Shown here: positions 58,625 through 64,000 of the stretch, in pieces
How positions within the stretch are numbered: the stretch's first letter is position 1
Layout of the letters: the number at the start of each line of letters is the position of its first letter
Assembly (NCBI GenBank): GCA_044238605.1
Contig: JBIICY010000004.1
Location: forward strand, 1-64,000
Reading direction: 5' to 3'
Source: UBA10438 sp044238605
GTDB lineage: Bacteria > Bacteroidota > Ignavibacteria > Kapaibacteriales > Kapaibacteriaceae
DNA length: 64,000 nt
Position numbers and translations under genes: made by a program
The notes under the pieces: model-generated
Told to the model about the DNA's origin: nothing
Database searches by the model: none
What the model saw: the letters and a program-made list of their open reading frames with translations, nothing else

Positions 58625-59557
58625 TTAGAGCTGACGGCTAACTTCAAAAAGAATGTTTTTTTCACGCTCAGACAATCCGTGGTATCCGCCACGCGAGATC
58701 TTGTCGAGGATTTGATCGATCTGTTCCTGCGATACAGGCTGCCCTTCAACTACAAACTTTGTTGGTGTCTGCGTAGCAGGTTCGCTACGAACCGGTTCCT
58801 GCGTAGGAACGTATTCATAGCGAGGGGGCTGGCGTTCTGAAAGATCTCGAAAATCTGCATCGATCACGTTGGATCCCCGACGGTAGCTGTCTTTGTACTG
58901 CGATCCCTCGATCTTCCGAAAGAGCGGTTCCCCAAACTTGATGAGCAGATAGCCCCCTAACGCACCTCCCAAGTGTGCAAAGTGCGCTACACCATCTCCC
59001 GCGTTGAAGAGTCCGCTAACAAGATCGAACCCTGCGTAGATCATCACAAAGATCCGTGCCGGGATAGGGAAGAACAGCGGGAACATCATGATCGGCCTGT
59101 CGGGGAAGGTCATCCCGAAGGCAAGAAGAACGCCCATGATCGAGCCCGATGCACCGATCGTTGGGGCAAGGCCTCCGCCAAGCAATGGGGTGATCGCAAG
59201 GTGCACAATGCCGGCCGCTATGCCGGCCAGGATGTAGTATGCTGCGAACCGACGTGACCCCCAGATGTATTCAAGCTCCACGCCGAACATCCACAGGGCG
59301 AGCATGTTAAACAGCAGATGCGAAATACCACCATGCATAAACTGATACGACAGTAGCTGCCATGGATAAAACAATCCGCTGCCTGCAGGCCATAGGGCAA
59401 ACGTCTCCATCACTACGTTGTCGATTGGCTGTCCACCAAGTGTGAGCCCCTGCAGAAACAGCGACTGAATCACAAAGACGATCACGTTGCTTGCAAGCAA
59501 GAACTTGATCACTGGTGGGAATGCGCCCATGCGGCCTTGGCCAAATTGTGCTGACAT
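58625..59557 (-). CDS. Rhomboid-family intramembrane serine protease
   Basis: A 310-residue, six-helix membrane protein. The catalytic Ser lies in TIGASGSIMGVLLAFG and the His in VAHFAHLGGALGGYLL. FMHGGISHLLFNMLALWMFG is the L1/helix-2 signature. A cytosolic tail (YVPTQEPVRSEP, ... EQIDQILDKISRGGYHGLSE) matches the C-terminal helix found on many Bacteroidota rhomboids. Substrates unknown. It lies between pgk and ispG on the same strand with tiny gaps. Confidence 0.94.
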   Translation of the reverse strand: MSAQFGQGRMGAFPPVIKFLLASNVIVFVIQSLFLQGLTLGGQPIDNVVMETFALWPAGSGLFYPWQLLSYQFMHGGISHLLFNMLALWMFGVELEYIWGSRRFAAYYILAGIAAGIVHLAITPLLGGGLAPTIGASGSIMGVLLAFGMTFPDRPIMMFPLFFPIPARIFVMIYAGFDLVSGLFNAGDGVAHFAHLGGALGGYLLIKFGEPLFRKIEGSQYKDSYRRGSNVIDADFRDLSERQPPRYEYVPTQEPVRSEPATQTPTKFVVEGQPVSQEQIDQILDKISRGGYHGLSEREKNILFEVSRQL

Positions 59558-59560
59558 GTC

Positions 59561-60760
59561 TTAGACTTCCAATGCAACAACGCCCGGGAGCTGTTTGCCT
59601 TCGAGAAACTCAAGCGAAGCACCGCCCCCTGTAGATAGGTGGGTGACGTTCTTCGCATGACCGAATTGCGTGATCGCTGCGGCAGAATCTCCTCCGCCTA
59701 CGATTGTGACCGTACCCGAGGCCGTTGCCGCCGCCATTGCATCTGCAACAACACGTGTGCCTTGCTGGAAGTTCTCAAACTCAAACACGCCCATCGGGCC
59801 GTTCCATACCACTGTTCCGGCCGTTTTGATTGCATCAGCGAAGGCCTGTTGCGTGGCAGGACCAATGTCCAGCCCCATCATACCGTCTGGGATCTGATCA
59901 ACCAACACGACAGTGCTTTCGGGTGTGTCGGCAAACGATGCAGCCACAACGGTGTCGGTTGGGATCAGAAGATTCACGCCCTGCGATGCTGCACGCTCAA
60001 GGATTTCTTTGGCGAGTGGGATCCTGTCTTCTTCCACCAATGATGAGCCTACGCTGTGTCCCATGGCCTTGAGAAAGGTAAACATCATGCCGCCGCCGAT
60101 CAGAATTGTGTCGCAGCTAGACATCAGCGCAGTGATCACATCGATCTTGCCGGAGATCTTCGAGCCGCCCATGATCGCAACGAGCGGACGCTTTGGATTG
60201 GCAAGCGCGCTGCCGAGATATTCGAGTTCTTTGGCAATGAGTAGTCCAGCACAACGCTCAGGGAAGTACTTGGCAACACCCTCCGTGCTGGCATGAGCTC
60301 TATGCGCGGTGCCAAAGGCATCGTTGCAGTAGATATTGCCGAGTTCTGCAAGCTGCTGACAAAACACCGAATCGTTTGCTTCTTCCTGTGCGTAGAACCT
60401 AAGATTCTCGAGAAGTACAACACTTCCGAAGGGGGCGTTGTTGACAGCCGCAAGAGCATGCTCGCCGATGCAGTCGTCAGCAAAGGAGACTGCTACGCCC
60501 CTTGCCATGAGGAGCTTTGCAAGATGCTCTGCTACCGGACGCAGCGAGTATTTCATCTTGCGCTCTCCTTTGGGACGGCCAAGATGCGACATCAAGACTG
60601 CAACGCCACCACGGTCCACGATAGACATGATTGTAGGTAGCGACTCAACGATGCGCGTGTCATCTGTTATCGTACCGTGCTCGTCTTGTGGCACGTTGAA
60701 GTCAACTCGCGTCAGAACGCGCTTGCCGGCAACGTCTACGTCATGGATCGACGTGATCAC
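59561..60760 (-). CDS. pgk: Phosphoglycerate kinase
   Basis: A 399-residue glycolytic enzyme: 1,3-bisphosphoglycerate plus ADP to 3-phosphoglycerate plus ATP. N-lobe: RVLTRVDFNVPQDEHG, MSHLGRPKG, RFYAQEEAND; C-lobe: AIMGGSKISGKIDVI, VWNGPMGVFEFENFQQGT, TIVGGGDSAAAITQFG, HLSTGGGASLEFLEG. The start is GTG 60760, which overlaps the gap stop in GTGA. A longer frame upstream has no homology. Confidence 0.97.
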   Translation of the reverse strand: MITSIHDVDVAGKRVLTRVDFNVPQDEHGTITDDTRIVESLPTIMSIVDRGGVAVLMSHLGRPKGERKMKYSLRPVAEHLAKLLMARGVAVSFADDCIGEHALAAVNNAPFGSVVLLENLRFYAQEEANDSVFCQQLAELGNIYCNDAFGTAHRAHASTEGVAKYFPERCAGLLIAKELEYLGSALANPKRPLVAIMGGSKISGKIDVITALMSSCDTILIGGGMMFTFLKAMGHSVGSSLVEEDRIPLAKEILERAASQGVNLLIPTDTVVAASFADTPESTVVLVDQIPDGMMGLDIGPATQQAFADAIKTAGTVVWNGPMGVFEFENFQQGTRVVADAMAAATASGTVTIVGGGDSAAAITQFGHAKNVTHLSTGGGASLEFLEGKQLPGVVALEV

Positions 60761-61746
60761 GCTGTTACCCGCATGAGAAGGTCTGCAATGCGGTTTGAAT
60801 AGCCCCATTCATTATCGTACCAGCCAACAACCTTCACGCTGTTGCCAATTACCATGGTGCTGAGTGAATCAAAGATGCATGAGTGAGGGTTGCCGAGAAT
60901 ATCAGTTGAGACAACTGGATCGATGCAATACTCAAGGATGCCCTTGAGCGGACCTTCTGCTGCAGCTTTGAAGGCAGCATTGATTTCGTCCTTGGTTGCA
61001 GCCTTTTCGAGTACAACCGTGAAGTCTGTTACCGATCCATCTGGAGTTGGTACTCGGAAGGCCATACCATCGAGCTTGCCCTTCATCTCTGGCATCACTT
61101 CACTAACGGCCTTGGCGGCACCTGTTGTAGTTGGGATGATGTTCTGCGCTGCTGCACGTGCGCGGCGCAAGTCTTTGTGCGGTAGATCGAGAATGTTCTG
61201 ATCGTTTGTATAGGCGTGAACAGTAGTCATAAAGCCGTTTACCAGACCGAAGTTCTCGTGAAGAACCTTGACCATTGGTGCAAGGCAGTTCGTTGTGCAG
61301 GATGCGTTGGAGACCACATGCATGTCTGCCGTAAGCTCATTGTCGTTTACACCGAGCACGATCGTGCCGTCGAGCTTATCCTTCGCTGGTGCTGTAAGGA
61401 CAACCTTGCGTGCATGCTTGAGGTGCTTATCGAGATCTGCCTTGGCGGTGAACTTGCCGGTTGATTCGATCACTACATCAAGGCCAGACCATGGAAGGTT
61501 TTCGATCTGCTTTTCAGCACTGATGTTGATACGTGCGCCGTTGACGATGATCGATGCCCCGTCTACCTCTACCGTGCCATTAAAACGTCCATGCACCGAA
61601 TCGTACTTCAGCAGATGCGCAAGCGTAGCGGCGTCTGTAAGGTCGTTGATGCCTACAATCTCAACATCAGCATTGCGCTGCAAAAGTGCACGAAACACAA
61701 GACGTCCGATGCGTCCAAACCCGTTAATGGCAATCTTCGTGGCCAT
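60757..61746 (-). CDS. gap: Glyceraldehyde-3-phosphate dehydrogenase, type I
   Basis: A 329-residue NAD-dependent enzyme. The Rossmann motif is IAINGFGRIGRLVFRA; the active-site Cys lies in SNASCTTNCLAPM; the C-terminal WYDNEWGYSNR is diagnostic. It is first in a gap-pgk-rhomboid-ispG run on the minus strand, with pgk translationally coupled. TATTTTTG at 61784-61791 (minus strand) is a likely -7 promoter element. Confidence 0.98.
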   Translation of the reverse strand: MATKIAINGFGRIGRLVFRALLQRNADVEIVGINDLTDAATLAHLLKYDSVHGRFNGTVEVDGASIIVNGARINISAEKQIENLPWSGLDVVIESTGKFTAKADLDKHLKHARKVVLTAPAKDKLDGTIVLGVNDNELTADMHVVSNASCTTNCLAPMVKVLHENFGLVNGFMTTVHAYTNDQNILDLPHKDLRRARAAAQNIIPTTTGAAKAVSEVMPEMKGKLDGMAFRVPTPDGSVTDFTVVLEKAATKDEINAAFKAAAEGPLKGILEYCIDPVVSTDILGNPHSCIFDSLSTMVIGNSVKVVGWYDNEWGYSNRIADLLMRVTA

Positions 61747-61783
61747 GGCTTTCCAATTCGTTAAGAGTTATAAAAACGTGGCG

Positions 61784-61791
61784 CAAAAATA
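61784..61791 (-). promoter_or_regulatory. Candidate -7 element (TATTTTTG) for gap
   Basis: Matches TAnnTTTG on the minus strand, 37 bases upstream of the gap ATG and just after the ruvC stop codon. No clear -33 TTG. Confidence 0.4.
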
Positions 61792-61798
61792 CCATGCT

Positions 61799-62365
61799 TT
61801 ACTGTTTCTTGACGCGGCTCGGGTTCTTCTCTACGTAGTCTTTCCAGGCGTTTCGCTTCGAAACTTTTCCACCACGCTTTGCGGCAGGGGGCGGTCCGCC
61901 ATTTACGGCATGACATATCGCTACGGCAAGAGCATCAGTAGCATCAAAAAACTCGGGTGTTTCATCGATGGACAAAATCGCCCGCACCATATGCTGTACT
62001 TGATCTTTTGTTGCAGCTCCGCGTCCGGTAACACTTCGCTTTACCTGCATCGGCGTATACTCGACGGGGTCGTGTCCACCCTGCGCGCATGCTAACACGG
62101 CAACGCCGCGAGCATGGGAGAGCTGAACGATTGAGAGGACATTTTTTGCGTAGAACACTTTCTCAAGAGAGCACACATCGGGGGATGTGCGGGTGATCAC
62201 AGCGCTCAAGCGCTCATGGATCTCTCGCAGACGCTCCGGAAACGACGAGCTGCGTCGCTTAACGGCTATCACGCCGTATTCGACAAGCTTCATGGACGAG
62301 CCCTCGGCATCTATTACACCGTATCCACAAACAACAGAGCCTGGGTCGATGCCAAGTATTCTCAT
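61799..62365 (-). CDS. ruvC: Holliday junction resolvase RuvC
   Basis: A 188-residue endonuclease that cuts Holliday junctions made by RuvAB. Catalytic acidic residues appear in RILGIDPGSVVCGYGV (Asp), CSLEKVFYAKN (Glu) and FDATDALAVAICH (Asp pair). A basic tail (KRGGKVSKRNAWKDYV) extends beyond the usual end. It overlaps yebC by 4 bases, the common yebC-ruvC pairing. Confidence 0.96.
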   Translation of the reverse strand: MRILGIDPGSVVCGYGVIDAEGSSMKLVEYGVIAVKRRSSSFPERLREIHERLSAVITRTSPDVCSLEKVFYAKNVLSIVQLSHARGVAVLACAQGGHDPVEYTPMQVKRSVTGRGAATKDQVQHMVRAILSIDETPEFFDATDALAVAICHAVNGGPPPAAKRGGKVSKRNAWKDYVEKNPSRVKKQ

Positions 62366-63099
62366 GCTTCGTCCTCATCGGGCAGGTCGGCGTTGTGAAA
62401 GACGTTCTGCACATCGTCGTTATCGTCGAGCACATCAAGCAGCTTGTCGAGCATCTTTGAGTGGTCCTGTTCCGTAACCTGCACGGTTGTATTTGGCTCA
62501 AACACAATGCGCGTCTCTCGCACATCAAGACCCTTGTTGGAGCATTCATTAGCACACGTGCCCAGCATGTCGACTGCGCAATAGACGAGCGCGCCCTCAT
62601 CAATCACTACCACGTCATCAGCGCCGATGTCCATAGCGATCGTCAGGAGGTCTTCTTCTGTGCGCTGAGTTTCGATGCGTATCTCGCCCTTGCGCGTAAA
62701 GTTCCAGCTTACGGAATTGGTTTCTCCAAGGTTGCCGCCAAACTTGGAAAACGTAGCACGCAGTTCTTGTGTAGAGCGGTTGCGGTGGTCTGTTGTGCAG
62801 ACAACGATCACGGCAACGCCGCCCGGACCGTAGCCTTCGTATGTGACGTCTTCATAGCTCACACCTTCAAGTTCACCGGTGCCTCGCAGGATTGCGCGCT
62901 TGATGTTCTCTACCGGCATCGACACCGACCGTGCATTTTCTATTGCCATCCGCAGGCGGGCATTTGCGTCGGGGTCGCCCCCTCCGAGCTTGGCAGCAAC
63001 GATGATCTCCTTCGAAACCTTCGTAAAGAGTTTCCCGCGCTTTGCGTCGACAACTGCCTTGCGACGCTTAATATTTGCCCATTTACTGTGTCCAGCCAT
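62362..63099 (-). CDS. yebC: YebC/PmpR-family translational/transcriptional regulator
   Basis: A 245-residue TACO1/YebC protein. MAGHSKWANIKRRKAVVDAKRG, then FTKVSKEIIVAAK, PDANARLRMAIENARSVSMP, then YEGYGPGGVAVIVVCTTDHRNRT-like and FSKFGGNLGETNSVSWNF strands are the hallmarks. Recent work links YebC proteins to relief of ribosome stalling at proline stretches; older annotation calls them regulators. TAGCTTTG ends 4 bases before the ATG. It is upstream of and coupled to ruvC. Confidence 0.95.
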   Translation of the reverse strand: MAGHSKWANIKRRKAVVDAKRGKLFTKVSKEIIVAAKLGGGDPDANARLRMAIENARSVSMPVENIKRAILRGTGELEGVSYEDVTYEGYGPGGVAVIVVCTTDHRNRSTQELRATFSKFGGNLGETNSVSWNFTRKGEIRIETQRTEEDLLTIAMDIGADDVVVIDEGALVYCAVDMLGTCANECSNKGLDVRETRIVFEPNTTVQVTEQDHSKMLDKLLDVLDDNDDVQNVFHNADLPDEDEA

Positions 63100-63103
63100 G
63101 CTG

Positions 63104-63111
63104 CAAAGCTA
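63104..63111 (-). promoter_or_regulatory. Candidate -7 element (TAGCTTTG) abutting yebC start
   Basis: On the minus strand TAGCTTTG, then CAGC, then ATG 63099. The same TAGCTTTG-CAG-N-ATG arrangement precedes dusB. The TAG of the element is also the stop codon of the helicase gene. Confidence 0.4.
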
Positions 63112-64000
63112 CAACTGTGGACGGTGTCGGTAGAGTGATGCGATTGCCTTTGCATACACGCTTGATGTAGACAGGATTTGTGCATCGCCGATCATGACAA
63201 ACTGTTCTTTTGCACGAGTCATGGCAACGTTGAGTTTGCGGTCGATGCGAGCCCCATTGTAGTCGATCTCAGATCGAATCTGATCGAACTCCTGCAGAGT
63301 TGATACAGCGGCTATGTAGATGATCACGTCGCGCTCGCTTCCCTGGAAGCGCTCTACAGTATCGACTGTGCAGTGCTGCCGTATATCGAACGGAAGAGCT
63401 TGCAGAATGGCATTATTGATGATGCGGAAGGGGCTAATGATGCCGATGCTCAGATGTTGTCCAGACGGATAGGGCAGAAGTGCGAGGGTTGATGCAAGCT
63501 CTACAGCATAGCGCACTTGCGTAGCTGTATCTATGAGGTCAACATAGCACGCTCGGTGTGGTAGAATGTGCGACCACGGAAGCGGACTGATGTCTGTCTG
63601 ATGGTCGTGCAGACACGTAAGCGCGTCCGCGTAAAACGCACGAGCGGGAAAGGTCATCACATCGGTATGCATGCGGCCCTGCTGATGCAGCATTGCAACA
63701 TGGTCATTGGTGGTGGCGCAGCGAAGAAGGCGCTCAAAAGCGCTGATGGAGGTAGACGTAAGATGAATCTCCTGCAGCAGAGGATGGTTTGTCGAAAGAC
63801 GGTCAAGGGGCTGCACAACTACGGCAGGCAGCTGACAATGATCGCCGATAAGTATGGTACGTCCAGCACGCGCCATTGGAAGCAGCAGCATGGGCTCTAG
63901 GATCTGGGATGCTTCATCGACCACGGCAGTAGTAAAGCTCCCAAACTCCCAGATCTCGGGTGAAGACGTAAGCGACTGAATCGTAGAGACAACGCACTTC
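63109..64000 (-). CDS. SF1 DNA2/UPF1-like helicase, C-terminal part (cut by window edge)
   Basis: The frame is open to base 64000, so the gene continues beyond the window. The visible ~297 residues hold helicase motif II (VVDEASQILEP), motif III (LIGDHCQLPAVV), motif IV region (ISPFRIINNAIL), motif V (TVDTVERFQGSERDVIIY) and motif VI (KLNVAMTRAKEQFVMIGD). This is the UPF1/DNA2-like AAA_11/AAA_12 layout. It probably unwinds DNA or RNA; the N-terminal domains that would tell the role lie outside. A GTG at 63924 inside motif II is not the true start. Confidence 0.9.
   Translation of the reverse strand, partial: KCVVSTIQSLTSSPEIWEFGSFTTAVVDEASQILEPMLLLPMARAGRTILIGDHCQLPAVVVQPLDRLSTNHPLLQEIHLTSTSISAFERLLRCATTNDHVAMLHQQGRMHTDVMTFPARAFYADALTCLHDHQTDISPLPWSHILPHRACYVDLIDTATQVRYAVELASTLALLPYPSGQHLSIGIISPFRIINNAILQALPFDIRQHCTVDTVERFQGSERDVIIYIAAVSTLQEFDQIRSEIDYNGARIDRKLNVAMTRAKEQFVMIGDAQILSTSSVYAKAIASLYRHRPQL

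Overview
The window looks like chromosomal DNA from a member of the Bacteroidota/Chlorobiota (FCB) group. Support comes from a PorX regulator and two secreted proteins with type IX secretion (T9SS) C-terminal sorting domains, TAnnTTTG-type promoters ahead of tRNA-His and a ribosomal protein operon, and an IspG of the large three-domain kind (here split in two). A Kapabacteria- or Ignavibacteria-like lineage would fit, but that is inference; no rRNA is present. Gene density is high, with many 4-base ATGA overlaps.

Layout. 1-5.1 kb: accessory genes (K+ channel flanked by an 86-bp repeat, HTH regulator, DinB-like protein, glycine-hairpin protein) and two peptide-type ABC permeases. 5.1-12 kb: yraN/ruvA, a degenerate HisA homologue, a beta-barrel protein, an isolated nuoGHI block and a VapBC-type pair. 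12-19 kb: a lipoprotein-like sensor kinase with its NarL-type regulator, a LamG/T9SS protein and a helical-repeat protein. 18.2-22.4 kb: cytochrome P450, its ferredoxin, and a tandemly duplicated two-gene cassette (chloramphenicol-acetyltransferase-family enzyme plus an unrecognised ~184-residue protein). This is the best candidate for an undescribed system. 22.4-31.3 kb: a ClpB that stops at a repeat array, thioesterase, porX, tsaE, aminotransferase, AlkD-like glycosylase, CDF transporter, rho.

31.5-36.4 kb: tRNA-His, GH57 branching enzyme and a three-gene set matching decaprenyl-phospho-arabinose synthesis (UbiA-type DPPR synthase, DprE1, DprE2). 36.4-41.4 kb: dus-tilS-hpt-ftsH operon. 41.6-50.3 kb: T9SS cargo protein, MATE pump, mreBCD, a DnaA-box cluster, smc. 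50.4-56.7 kb: small unknowns, aspartate kinase, a small protein-rpmE-rpsR operon, tRNA-Gln, prs, rplY, unknowns. 56.7-64 kb: split ispG, rhomboid, pgk-gap, ruvC-yebC and the 3' part of an SF1 helicase cut by the window edge.

Two genome-wide signals run through the window. First, at least eleven intergenic arrays are built from 7-bp units (CTAGTCC, GCAGCGA, CAGTAAC, GTCATTC and others); they resemble cyanobacterial STRR heptanucleotide repeats and often supply the stop codon of the adjacent gene. Second, the heptamer ARGGGGC is strongly over-represented on both strands, inside and outside genes. All counts here were made by eye.
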